Assembly: GCA_019420545.1 (NCBI GenBank)
Contig: JAHZGZ010000326.1
Location: 14,282 to 22,903, forward strand
DNA length: 8,622 nt
Direction of reading: 5' to 3'
Source: Bacteroidales bacterium
GTDB taxonomy: Bacteria; Bacteroidota; Bacteroidia; Bacteroidales; Muribaculaceae
The notes under the pieces were generated by a model. That model saw only the letters and a list, made by a program, of their open reading frames with translations. It was not told the DNA's origin and ran no database searches. A program made the translations under genes and the position numbers. Shown one piece after another: positions 1 through 7,281 of this stretch. Every line of letters begins with the position of its first letter. The stretch's first letter is position 1.

Positions 1-1059
1 CATGAGGTACATTATCTCTACATCCATGAAGTTCTTAGAACCGAAAAAAAATCCCAAATTACACCTAATTACTTCAAGGAAATGCAATTATTTTGGGGGG
101 ATAATTTTCATCTTCTGAGAATCAGTAAACACACACACCTATATTGGTTAGGTATAATGTACTGGAAATATTATTTTAATAATGGATATATTCATCCTGA
201 CTACAATTATTCCAATAGAATCCATCGGGAAATCAACAAGTTAAATCAAATTTATAATTTCAATTGCTGTATAGTTAATTACTATCATCTCACAAAAGCG
301 TTAACAAAAATTTCAATTCCGAAAAAAGCGCTTTTAACTCACGACATATTTACTTTCCGAGATAAAATTTGCGGATGCAAGGTCAGAGCAAGCATGACTC
401 CTAACATGGAAGCAAAAGCGGTTCAGCGAGCCGATTATATATTAAACGTACAAGAAGAAGATTCTATTTATTTCAGTAAACTTGCACCTCTAAGCAAGTC
501 ATTGACAACATTTACATCTTTTAATTACACCCCTAATGAATATGTTGGTTCATCCAATATTCTTTACTTGTCCGGAGCTGGAGATTTTAATTATAATGGG
601 ATAACATGGTTTATAAAGGATATTCTTCCCGGCATAACAAAATTGCATCCAGAGGCAAAATTAATTATAGGCGGAGGTATATGCAAGATGCTTGAAAAAG
701 ATTATGCTAATCGTGACGACATTCAGCTGTTTGGTTTCGTTGAATCAGTTAACGAATTCTTTCAGTTAGGAGATATTTTCATTAATCCGACATATCAAGG
801 TACCGGTCTAAAAATAAAAACTATCGAAGGTATTGCTAATGATAAAATTGTCATCACCCATCCCAATAGTATGTTAGGCATATTTGATAAAAAAAATGCG
901 CCAATATATTCATCCGAAAATTCTAGGGAATGGATTGAAAAGATTGCCCATATCATTAAGAACCAAACAGCTATCGAAAAAATAAAAAGACAAAACAAGA
1001 TATACATCGAGGCCATGAATAGCTTTATTCAATCCGAGTATGAGGTATTACTATCTTGA
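1..1059 (+). CDS. GT4-like glycosyltransferase, 5' end cut by window edge
   Basis: Probably transfers a nucleotide-activated sugar to a growing lipid-linked repeat unit at the cytoplasmic face of the inner membrane. The frame is open from base 1, so the ATG at 82 is probably internal and the true start lies to the left; 352 codons are visible. The C-terminal half has the GT-B nucleotide-sugar domain: a strand and glycine turn reading LYLSGAGDFNYNG (codons 188-200), then LIIGGG, then NPTYQGTGLKIKTIEGIA (codons 262-279). This last motif is typical of the Glyco_trans_1_4 type. The usual E-x7-E pair is incomplete: Glu276 is present, but the first position is Thr268, as is common in this GTGLK subgroup. 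The N-terminal acceptor domain is poorly conserved, so donor and acceptor cannot be named. It ends in TGA, 26 bases before the likely ATG of the GT2 gene. The gene is AT-rich, like the next four. Glycosyltransferase: confident. Specificity: unknown. Confidence 0.85.
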   Translation, partial: HEVHYLYIHEVLRTEKKSQITPNYFKEMQLFWGDNFHLLRISKHTHLYWLGIMYWKYYFNNGYIHPDYNYSNRIHREINKLNQIYNFNCCIVNYYHLTKALTKISIPKKALLTHDIFTFRDKICGCKVRASMTPNMEAKAVQRADYILNVQEEDSIYFSKLAPLSKSLTTFTSFNYTPNEYVGSSNILYLSGAGDFNYNGITWFIKDILPGITKLHPEAKLIIGGGICKMLEKDYANRDDIQLFGFVESVNEFFQLGDIFINPTYQGTGLKIKTIEGIANDKIVITHPNSMLGIFDKKNAPIYSSENSREWIEKIAHIIKNQTAIEKIKRQNKIYIEAMNSFIQSEYEVLLS

Positions 1060-1085
1060 TATTCATACAATTTAAGCCTTTTATT

Positions 1086-2021
1086 ATGTACGGTAAATAC
1101 AAATATAGATTCAGTATATTTACTTCAACATACAATCGTGCCGACGATTTAAAAAAGTTATATTGCGATATACTGAATCAGACTTATAAAGATTTTGAGT
1201 GGGTAGTTATCAATGATGGTTCCACCGATAATACGGATGAAGTGATGCAATCAATTCTATTAGAACAAAAAATTGAAATCCAGTATTATAAACAGCCAAA
1301 CGGAGGGAAACATTCAGCATGGAGAAAAGCCACAGAACTTTTCAATGGCCAATATATCACAACCTTCGATGATGATGACCCAATAAAGCCCAATGCCCTT
1401 GAAATAATGAACAAATATTGGTCGGAATTGGAGTTATCGCCTGATTATGACCAGTTTTGGGAAATTCGCACGCGATGTGAACTTCCAAACGGGGAATTGG
1501 TAGGCAAACAAATTTCTTCTTCATATTTCGACTCAGATTGTAATGAGATGACCTATAAATACGGCATTAGATCTGAAATGAATAGCTGTGCCAAAATTGA
1601 GGTGCTTAAAGCGGAGGCAAAAGTACCCGATAAATTTTTTCTTGATGATTTAGTGTCAAACTTCGCAGAATGTATCAGATGGAGTCGTGCAGCTCGAAGA
1701 TATCACACTAGATATGTACCCGACATAACACGTACATACATGCCCAATCCATCTGGATATATTAAATTAAAAAACAGGCGGATTGTGGCAAACAATCTTG
1801 TCACATGCATATATGTGCTCAATGAACAACGGGATTTAATTCTAAAATATGACATAAAGTCATATTTTACCTACATACTTGCAATTGCATATTATGCATC
1901 AATATTAAATATTTCCCCATCAAAAAAAATAAGTCATAATATTGACAAATTTTTTGTTATGCTCACAAAATACATATTATGGCTTCCTATAAAAATAAAA
2001 GCACATTATTCTATTAATTAA
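1086..2021 (+). CDS. GT2-family glycosyltransferase
   Basis: An inverting GT-A glycosyltransferase, probably adding one sugar to the polysaccharide repeat unit on the cytoplasmic side of the membrane. The 311-residue product starts with the classic N-terminal strand FSIFTSTYNRADDL (residues 9-22). Next come VINDGSTDNTDE (41-52), which binds the nucleotide, and NGGKHSAWRKA (72-82). The metal-binding DXD region is TTFDDDDP (92-99). FLDD at 185-188 may carry the catalytic acidic residue. No membrane segment is obvious, although the last 60 residues are rich in aromatic and basic residues and may touch the membrane. I chose ATG 1086 because the family core begins a few residues later. A TTG at 1056, overlapping the previous stop, would add ten residues (321 aa) and cannot be excluded. 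The downstream GT4 gene follows after 4 bases. Family: very confident. Donor sugar: unknown. Confidence 0.93.
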   Translation: MYGKYKYRFSIFTSTYNRADDLKKLYCDILNQTYKDFEWVVINDGSTDNTDEVMQSILLEQKIEIQYYKQPNGGKHSAWRKATELFNGQYITTFDDDDPIKPNALEIMNKYWSELELSPDYDQFWEIRTRCELPNGELVGKQISSSYFDSDCNEMTYKYGIRSEMNSCAKIEVLKAEAKVPDKFFLDDLVSNFAECIRWSRAARRYHTRYVPDITRTYMPNPSGYIKLKNRRIVANNLVTCIYVLNEQRDLILKYDIKSYFTYILAIAYYASILNISPSKKISHNIDKFFVMLTKYILWLPIKIKAHYSIN

Positions 2022-2025
2022 TTTA

Positions 2026-3117
2026 ATGAAAATTGTACAGTTAGTATTTACGCTTGGACCAGGCGGAGGAGCCAAATTTGTCACTAATCTCTCAAACGAA
2101 CTTGCAGAAATGGGACATGAAGTATATGTAATGCAAGTACGGAATGATCAAGATACATTTGACATATATTTTAACAAAAAATTTCTCTCATCAAAAGTAA
2201 AATATCTCAATTTAGGATTAACCAAGGGGTTCTCTCTCAAAAAAGCCCTTACTGTGATGAAGAGCATAATCAAACTGCGTCCAAATATCGTACACTCACA
2301 TTTAAACGTGTTACCATATTATTACTTATTGACTCCTCTCCCACTTAATATCAAGTTCATCCACACATTACATTCTGTTGCCGAAAAAGAAACTGAGATC
2401 AAATGGCAACAGAAAATTAATCATTGGATATATAAGTATGGACTAATTACACCGATAACCATTTCCGACGAATGTCGTTTATCGTTCATTGATTTATATA
2501 AACTACCTTCTCCAATATGTATCAATAATGGGACTCCCCCCATGCAAGCATCATCTAAAATCAAACTGGCGTTAAACGAATTAAACAAACTAAAATCAAC
2601 CCATTCAAGTAAAATATTCCTTCATGTCGCTCGATTTGATGAAGCAAAAAATCAAGGAATGCTTATTGATTCGTTCAACCAGTTATGTAGCGATAACTAC
2701 GATGTCGAATTAGTTATCATTGGTGATAGATTTGACACTCCAGAAGGAATTAAATTGCAACATCGCGCATGTAATAGGATTCATTTCATTGGGACACGCC
2801 CCAACATAGGAGATTATATGCTAAATTCTGATTTCTTTGTTCTATCATCTCTTTGGGAAGGTCTCCCCATAAGTCTTATAGAAGCATTATCTGCACGATT
2901 AACTCCTATTTCGACTCCAGCAGGAGGCATTCCTAATGTCATAAAGGATGGACAAAACGGATTTCTTTCTGCGGATTTTAATAAAGAAAGCTATATTCAT
3001 ACAATAAAACGCGCACTAGTAACTCCAGTTGATTCTGATGTAGTTTATAACTCGTATCTTGAAAAATTCGCAATGGATATATGCGCAAAAACTTATGAAA
3101 AGACATATAATTCATGA
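2026..3117 (+). CDS. GT4-family glycosyltransferase
   Basis: A retaining GT-B glycosyltransferase of the RfaB/WbpH-like GT4 group, expected to use a nucleotide sugar and a lipid-linked acceptor during polysaccharide assembly. The 363-residue protein opens with MKIVQLVFTLGPGGGAKFV; the glycine-rich turn at 11-15 is the N-terminal domain signature of the family. The linker to the donor domain is followed by LHVARFDEAKNQ (199-210), the usual R/K-containing donor-phosphate loop. E-x7-E is intact at Glu278 and Glu286 (WEGLPISLIE), followed by STPAGGIPNVIKDGQNGFL. Length is normal for the family. The gene begins 4 bases after the GT2 stop in an A/T-rich stretch. Its TGA overlaps the ATG of the acetyltransferase (ATGA), which indicates translational coupling. 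The family is clear; the sugar transferred is not predictable. Confidence 0.93.
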   Translation: MKIVQLVFTLGPGGGAKFVTNLSNELAEMGHEVYVMQVRNDQDTFDIYFNKKFLSSKVKYLNLGLTKGFSLKKALTVMKSIIKLRPNIVHSHLNVLPYYYLLTPLPLNIKFIHTLHSVAEKETEIKWQQKINHWIYKYGLITPITISDECRLSFIDLYKLPSPICINNGTPPMQASSKIKLALNELNKLKSTHSSKIFLHVARFDEAKNQGMLIDSFNQLCSDNYDVELVIIGDRFDTPEGIKLQHRACNRIHFIGTRPNIGDYMLNSDFFVLSSLWEGLPISLIEALSARLTPISTPAGGIPNVIKDGQNGFLSADFNKESYIHTIKRALVTPVDSDVVYNSYLEKFAMDICAKTYEKTYNS

Positions 3118-3662
3118 TCAAAACTCGAAAGGATTTAGACTTATTTTTAGATCGTGATCGCAACCGCAATGGATCTCCATCTATCATACGATGGCTCACA
3201 TGGAATGATAATAATAGAATACAACGACTATTAAATTATCTCAGGCATACTGAATATTACAGTAACAATCGTAACGCCCTGAATATTATTCCATATCTCT
3301 GGTATAAATGGAATTTAAGACGTATGATTGTCAAAAGTGACATAATGGTATTTCCCCATTGTATCGGTCCAGGCGTACAGTTTATGCATCCGGGGTTTCG
3401 GAGAATCGGTCGGTTTGTTAAAATAGGAGAAAATTGTACTATTTTACCAATGGTATTATTCGGAAGAAAACGACCGACTGATACCGACTCTAAAATTATT
3501 GTCGGAGATAACTGTTACATATCAACAGGGGTAACAATATTAGGACCTGCAAGAATCGGGAATAATGTTACAATTGGTGCTGGAGCTGTCGTGATACATG
3601 ACATACCGGATAATGTCGTCGTCGGTGGAGTCCCGGCAAAAATCATAAGATATAAATCGTGA
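3114..3662 (+). CDS. Serine-acetyltransferase-like O-acetyltransferase (left-handed beta-helix)
   Basis: Likely transfers an acetyl group from acetyl-CoA to a sugar hydroxyl of the polysaccharide. The fold is the hexapeptide-repeat LbH family that includes CysE. The 182-residue protein has about 75 residues of helical N-terminal part, then hexapeptide turns: GPGVQFMHPGFRRIG (85-99), VKIGENCTI (102-110), IIVGDNCYISTGVTI (128-142), ARIGNNVTIGAGAVV (146-160). It ends with the typical VVGGVPAKIIR (169-179). His92 sits where the catalytic histidine of this family is expected. The N-terminal part is shorter than in housekeeping CysE, and the gene lies between two glycosyltransferase genes, so sugar acetylation is more likely than cysteine synthesis. 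That role is inference from context. The start overlaps the previous stop by 4 bases, and the next gene follows after 10. An acyl group other than acetyl is possible. Confidence 0.9.
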   Translation: MIKTRKDLDLFLDRDRNRNGSPSIIRWLTWNDNNRIQRLLNYLRHTEYYSNNRNALNIIPYLWYKWNLRRMIVKSDIMVFPHCIGPGVQFMHPGFRRIGRFVKIGENCTILPMVLFGRKRPTDTDSKIIVGDNCYISTGVTILGPARIGNNVTIGAGAVVIHDIPDNVVVGGVPAKIIRYKS

Positions 3663-3672
3663 ATTATACAAA

Positions 3673-4710
3673 ATGTCACGCGTATTAATTGTAGCAACTT
3701 CTCGAAAAACAAGAGGAGGAATAACGTCAGTTGTCAAGGCACATGAGCAAGGACAGCAATGGAAGGATTATCACTGTCATTGGGTGCAGACACATCGCGA
3801 CGGGCCTGCATGGAGAAAAATTGGTTATCTCGCGAATGCAATCATTGATTTTTCATTCAGACTCCCTTTTTATGATATTATCCATCTGCATTTCAGCAAC
3901 ATAAACAGTTTACGACGGAAACTACTTTTTGCAAAAGCAGCCAAGAAATTCAATAAAAAGATTATTGTCCACTTCCATGCTTTTGATCCTCAGACAACAA
4001 TCCATGGAGATAACCGACACCTATACAAGAGTTTATTTGAATTAGCCGATAAGATCATTGTTCTTTCCAACTGGTGGAAGGATGAAGTAATAAAAGCATT
4101 TCCACAGGTCAACACCCGAATTTCAGTAATATATAATCCTTGTGAGAAAACAATCCCAAATCCCGCAATCAAACACAAGAATATAATATTATACGCAGGA
4201 ACCGTAAATGCACGAAAAGGTTACGCCGATTTAATAAAGGCATTTTCTCTAATCGCATCCAATCATCCTGACTGGACTTTAGCAATTGCCGGAAATGGAG
4301 AAATTGAAGAAGGGAAACAATTGGCTCGGAAATTAGGAATCATCAATCAAGTAGAATTTTTAGGCTGGGTGAATGGTGTAGCAAAGCAACGAGCATTCCA
4401 TGAAGCATCAATATTTTGTCTTCCGAGTTATGCTGAAGGTTTCCCAATGGCAGTTCTTGATGCTTGGGCATACGGCCTCCCGGTGATAACCACCCCCGTC
4501 GGAGGAATTCCGGATATTGCAAAAAACGGTGACAATATGCTTCTGTTTAATCCGGGAGACACCGCAACTTTGGCTCAAAAACTTGACCTATTAATCAATG
4601 ATGACTCTCTTCGCAAACATATTGCAAATGAATCGGTAAAACTGGCAAATGGGCCATTCAGTATCGAGTCGATCAACGCTCAACTTGGAAATATCTACGC
4701 ATCCTTGTAG
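3673..4710 (+). CDS. GT4-family glycosyltransferase
   Basis: A second GT-B glycosyltransferase for the repeat unit, probably cytosolic or peripheral to the membrane. The 345-residue protein starts MSRVLIVATSRKTRGGI, with the N-terminal glycine turn at 15-16. It has an IIHLHFSN strand, as in other polysaccharide GT4 enzymes. The donor domain has ILYAGTVNARKGYADLI (172-188), with Arg181 and Lys182 as the expected phosphate-contacting pair, and LAIAGNGEIEEG. The E-x7-E element reads Glu255 to Asp263 (EGFPMAVLDAW), so the second acid is Asp rather than Glu; this is a conservative, known kind of variation. TPVGGIPDIAKNGDNMLLF follows as usual. Length is normal. It sits 10 bases after the acetyltransferase and 8 bases before the membrane/coiled-coil gene. 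It is the last gene of the AT-rich cassette. Family assignment is firm; substrate is unknown. Confidence 0.93.
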   Translation: MSRVLIVATSRKTRGGITSVVKAHEQGQQWKDYHCHWVQTHRDGPAWRKIGYLANAIIDFSFRLPFYDIIHLHFSNINSLRRKLLFAKAAKKFNKKIIVHFHAFDPQTTIHGDNRHLYKSLFELADKIIVLSNWWKDEVIKAFPQVNTRISVIYNPCEKTIPNPAIKHKNIILYAGTVNARKGYADLIKAFSLIASNHPDWTLAIAGNGEIEEGKQLARKLGIINQVEFLGWVNGVAKQRAFHEASIFCLPSYAEGFPMAVLDAWAYGLPVITTPVGGIPDIAKNGDNMLLFNPGDTATLAQKLDLLINDDSLRKHIANESVKLANGPFSIESINAQLGNIYASL

Positions 4711-4718
4711 TTCATTCT

Positions 4719-5714
4719 ATGGACGATCAGAATCCTGACAATACACCTTGGTACATCGCAATGTGGCGGCAGCATACCACTTGGTTTGTGGTGTTTGCCA
4801 TGATTGTCTGTACTGTGGCATGGGGAGTTATGTCGTCGGCAAACGCTTCGCTTAAAGAGTGTCACGAAAAGATACTGTCGGCCTACGAACACCGCACGCA
4901 CAGCACCGATTCACTCATTGCGTCGTATCGAAGCCTTGTAGCCGACTCCACCATCAGCCCGCTTACCGCCATCGTACTCAACCAGGCGCTTACCCAAGCC
5001 TCGGAGGCACTCGGCCAGCAGGAAACCGATCAAAAGACACTTCATCTTCTTGAACTCGAGTTTGCCAAGATACAAAACGAATATGAAGTGCTCAACCTTT
5101 GGTGTGCGCTGCTTACCGTGGTATTCCTGATATTCTCGTTCTTCTCCATATTCAAGACCAATGAAATGACGCGCCAAGGCGAGGAGGCACTGGTAAAACT
5201 TGGACAAACAGCCGCTCAGGCCCGACAAAAGTCTGACTCTATCGATACTCAAGTACAGAAAGCAGAAGAGCGTGTCAGCAAGAAAACCGAAGAACTGAGC
5301 AAAAATGCAGAAATAAAGTTCAAAAAGTTGAGCGACAACATCGACGCCAAATCGGAAACTGTTACCTCCAATAATACCCGAATTGAGGAAATATCGTCCT
5401 CACTCACCGCATTGGAGGGCAGAGCCGGGGCGATTAACCAAAGTCTCGATCAAGTATTGAAAGACAAAGAAAATGTTTTTGACCAATATGTCGACAAACA
5501 TCTTGAGGAAGAGAAACGCAGATTTTTCTCGGAACTCAATGAAAAGGCCGACAAGACTGCTGCGGATGTTGACGAGTTGAAAAAACAGATCGCCGACATT
5601 TTGCGCAACGCGACGTCCAATCCATCGACCGGTACAGAGACCGAGGCTCATGAGGACGAAGACGATGAGGATGAGCATGGCGATGAACCTGACGATAAAC
5701 CTGCCGACCAATGA
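4719..5714 (+). CDS. Unknown two-TM membrane protein with long coiled coil and acidic tail
   Basis: I do not recognise this protein. Its 331 residues fall into clear zones. The N-terminus is polar (1-20) with Arg17. A first membrane segment spans about 22-39 (WFVVFAMIVCTVAWGVM). A polar, mainly helical loop of about 86 residues (40-125) follows. A second membrane segment spans about 126-145 (LWCALLTVVFLIFSFFSIF). A Lys/Glu/Ala-rich region at 150-297 looks like a long coiled coil, and the tail at 308-328 is almost all Asp, Glu and His. The simplest topology puts both ends in the cytoplasm and the loop in the periplasm, though the charge bias is weak. Polysaccharide co-polymerases (Wzz) also have two membrane helices, but with a far longer periplasmic part and no cytoplasmic coiled coil, so it is not a normal Wzz. 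It starts 8 bases after the GT4 gene and its TGA overlaps the next ATG. A scaffold or regulator of polysaccharide assembly is only a guess. Confidence 0.88.
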   Translation: MDDQNPDNTPWYIAMWRQHTTWFVVFAMIVCTVAWGVMSSANASLKECHEKILSAYEHRTHSTDSLIASYRSLVADSTISPLTAIVLNQALTQASEALGQQETDQKTLHLLELEFAKIQNEYEVLNLWCALLTVVFLIFSFFSIFKTNEMTRQGEEALVKLGQTAAQARQKSDSIDTQVQKAEERVSKKTEELSKNAEIKFKKLSDNIDAKSETVTSNNTRIEEISSSLTALEGRAGAINQSLDQVLKDKENVFDQYVDKHLEEEKRRFFSELNEKADKTAADVDELKKQIADILRNATSNPSTGTETEAHEDEDDEDEHGDEPDDKPADQ

Positions 5715-6229
5715 TGCCTGAAGAAAACATACTGCGTACCCGCAGAATCATCGTGCGCGACCTTTCGACGCTCGAACGTATGACAGGACGTCTTGAAGAT
5801 GTGATGAACAATCTTTCCGACATAGAGACAAAAATCGGCGAGCTACATAAACGCATCATCATCCGACAGTCTCTTCCTGACGATCTTATAAAGTCTGTAG
5901 CCCTTTTTAATTCATATGCATATTACAACAAGCGGCATGCGTCATATCTGCGCGACATTGATGCCACTACGGCATCAATAGCGGGGTTTATCGCGCTTCT
6001 GATCGATGTCTGTTTCGCAACAAGAGACGTAAATCTAAAATTCTGGATTAAAAACAGAATTGCGGAACTAAATGATGCGCGGCAGATTGAGTCAGACGGC
6101 AAAATAATCGCCATACCACTTCCTACAGCCAACGCCATACTCCTGCCATATCTTGAAAAGACAAGATACGGAGAAAACGCACCATGGTTTGCATCCGTGC
6201 GCAATGCAATCCGGGAGCTTCTCAAATAA
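5711..6229 (+). CDS. Unknown helical protein coupled to the upstream membrane gene
   Basis: Not recognised. The 172-residue product looks mostly alpha-helical. A charged helix with heptad-like hydrophobic spacing covers about 7-52. A region rich in Tyr and Asn follows (SYAYYNKRHASYL, 68-80). Next is an uncharged stretch, TASIAGFIALLI (88-98 core), that ends at Asp99; it is too short and too interrupted to be called a membrane helix with confidence. The C-terminal part has Pro-containing turns near 136-146 and a terminal amphipathic helix. There is no signal peptide. The first two codons are both ATG (5711 and 5714). The first overlaps the TGA of the upstream gene, and either start would fit, so the two genes are probably translationally coupled. 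Such an arrangement often encodes proteins that work together, so it may bind the coiled-coil protein. A 95-base gap separates it from the GT26 gene. Confidence 0.85.
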   Translation: MMPEENILRTRRIIVRDLSTLERMTGRLEDVMNNLSDIETKIGELHKRIIIRQSLPDDLIKSVALFNSYAYYNKRHASYLRDIDATTASIAGFIALLIDVCFATRDVNLKFWIKNRIAELNDARQIESDGKIIAIPLPTANAILLPYLEKTRYGENAPWFASVRNAIRELLK

Positions 6230-6324
6230 GCCTTTCCTTTTCTATATTATCAAAACACACTCCAACACACATTCCAACCCGCAGACGGATATCTGATCAT
6301 TATCCGCCAACACTTTATTCCATA
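6230..6324 (+). other. Spacer before the GT26 gene, with weak hairpin
   Basis: This 95-base gap is the longest between genes inside the operon. It is rich in CA and CCAA steps (about 6250-6280). It contains one short inverted repeat: CGGATA at 6286-6291 and TATCCG at 6301-6306, around a 9-base loop. No T-run follows, so it is not a convincing terminator. I see no clear Bacteroidota promoter (TTTG and TAnnTTTG elements). An internal promoter or mRNA-processing site is possible but unsupported. Confidence 0.4.
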
Positions 6325-7065
6325 ATGCATACATATTTCAACATTAATTATGAATTTGACCGGAACCAAGTTCATAAGGCTATCGCATGCCAGATTGCAC
6401 AGCATGAACCCGGCTACATCTGTGTCGCTGACGGCGTGGTAATGAATACCGCCAATCGTAATCGCGATTATCTTGAAGCTGTTAACGGAGGCATGTTTTC
6501 GGTATGCGACAGCAGTTATGTCCCGTTATATCTTCATTGGATTTATCGAAAAGACTACCGACAGTACTGTGGTTGCGAAATATTCTGCGACATTATATCA
6601 TCAAGAAAATACCGGATGGCATTTTTAGGCACGTCCCAGGATATTCTTGATGCTCTGAAGAAGAATCTCATGGGTCTGAATTCCGATGTCGATTCAATGC
6701 TGTTTTATGAACTTCCGTTCAAAAATGTAGATGGCTTCGATTATCCCGCTATCGCCCGTATGCTTGCCGAAGACGGAGCAGACATAATATGGGTCGCTTT
6801 GGGCGCACCTAAACAGGAATTCTTCATGCATCGGCTCAAACCCCACCTCAACCATGGAGTAATGATTGCCGTTGGTGCCGCATTCAAGTTTATGAGCGGA
6901 CTTGAAATAAAACGTGCGCCACAATGGATGGTCAAAAATCATCTGGAGTTTATCTATCGCATCTTTTCGGAGCCGAAGAAACAGCTCAAACGGTGTGGTT
7001 GGATCATCGCTACTCTTCCGAGTTTGCTTATAAGCGAATATCGTCAATCCCGGTCTGGCAAATGA
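6325..7065 (+). CDS. WecG/TagA/CpsF-family (GT26) glycosyltransferase
   Basis: Transfers a sugar from a UDP-sugar (an N-acetylmannosamine-type donor in the characterised TagA and WecG) to a polyprenyl-diphosphate-linked acceptor at the inner membrane. The 246-residue protein has the family landmarks: YICVADGVVMNTANR (31-45), FSVCDSSYVP (58-67) with Asp62 at the catalytic-base position, DIIWVALGAPKQE (153-165), VGAAFKFMSG (183-192) and IKRAPQWM (195-202). A basic C-terminal tail follows, the part that in TagA helps membrane binding and completes the active site. The wording of these motifs is that of the Bacteroidales capsule-locus subfamily. The frame is open further up, to 6184, but that would overlap the previous gene, and the family begins near MHTYFNINYEFDR, so ATG 6325 is preferred. 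It is the last gene before a strong hairpin and so probably closes the operon. Confidence 0.95.
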   Translation: MHTYFNINYEFDRNQVHKAIACQIAQHEPGYICVADGVVMNTANRNRDYLEAVNGGMFSVCDSSYVPLYLHWIYRKDYRQYCGCEIFCDIISSRKYRMAFLGTSQDILDALKKNLMGLNSDVDSMLFYELPFKNVDGFDYPAIARMLAEDGADIIWVALGAPKQEFFMHRLKPHLNHGVMIAVGAAFKFMSGLEIKRAPQWMVKNHLEFIYRIFSEPKKQLKRCGWIIATLPSLLISEYRQSRSGK

Positions 7066-7114
7066 AGAATAATACGCAACTATATCCATAACCCGGTGTA
7101 AACACACTTTCCAC

Positions 7115-7163
7115 TATAGTAAGGGGCACCTAATCCATCCGAGATTAGGTGCCCCTTACTATA
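7115..7163 (+). terminator. Perfect 20-bp stem hairpin, probable operon terminator
   Basis: The arms 7115-7134 and 7144-7163 are exact reverse complements over 20 bases, with a 9-base loop (7135-7143) and a GC-rich block (AGGGGCACC / GGTGCCCCT) in the stem. It begins 49 bases after the GT26 stop, the expected place for an operon terminator. There is no strong T-run after the stem on either strand (TCTTGGCCTTT on +), so it may instead act as an mRNA 3'-end stabiliser or a weak terminator. Confidence 0.65.
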
Positions 7164-7281
7164 TCTTGGCCTTTATATGTTGCAAAACATGTATTTTAAT
7201 ATACATTCTCAAAATCGCTAAAAGCCTTGATCGCCTTACAAAAAGCCATATTATTTATAATATTGGATTATTCGTTAAAGA

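Noticed and set aside
5536..5862. - strand frames opposite the coiled-coil gene (also 5400-5711 and 4911-5252)
   Set aside because: They are antisense to a long + frame with clear membrane and coiled-coil architecture; the His/Arg-rich text is the mirror of the acidic tail.
6184..6324. Upstream extension of the GT26 reading frame
   Set aside because: It would overlap the preceding gene, and the added residues are low-complexity and outside the family's normal N-terminus.
6694..7107. 137-codon open frame on the - strand
   Set aside because: It lies opposite the well-supported GT26 gene, has no recognisable motif and covers the spacer only by chance.
7115..7163. Invertible-promoter repeat, as in phase-variable Bacteroides capsules
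   Set aside because: The arms are separated by only 9 bases and lie at the 3' end of the operon, so no promoter could be flipped. No recombinase gene is present.
7175..7205. Short AT-rich inverted repeats (ATGTT/AACAT and TGTAT/ATACA)
   Set aside because: Five-base arms in AT-rich DNA are expected by chance.
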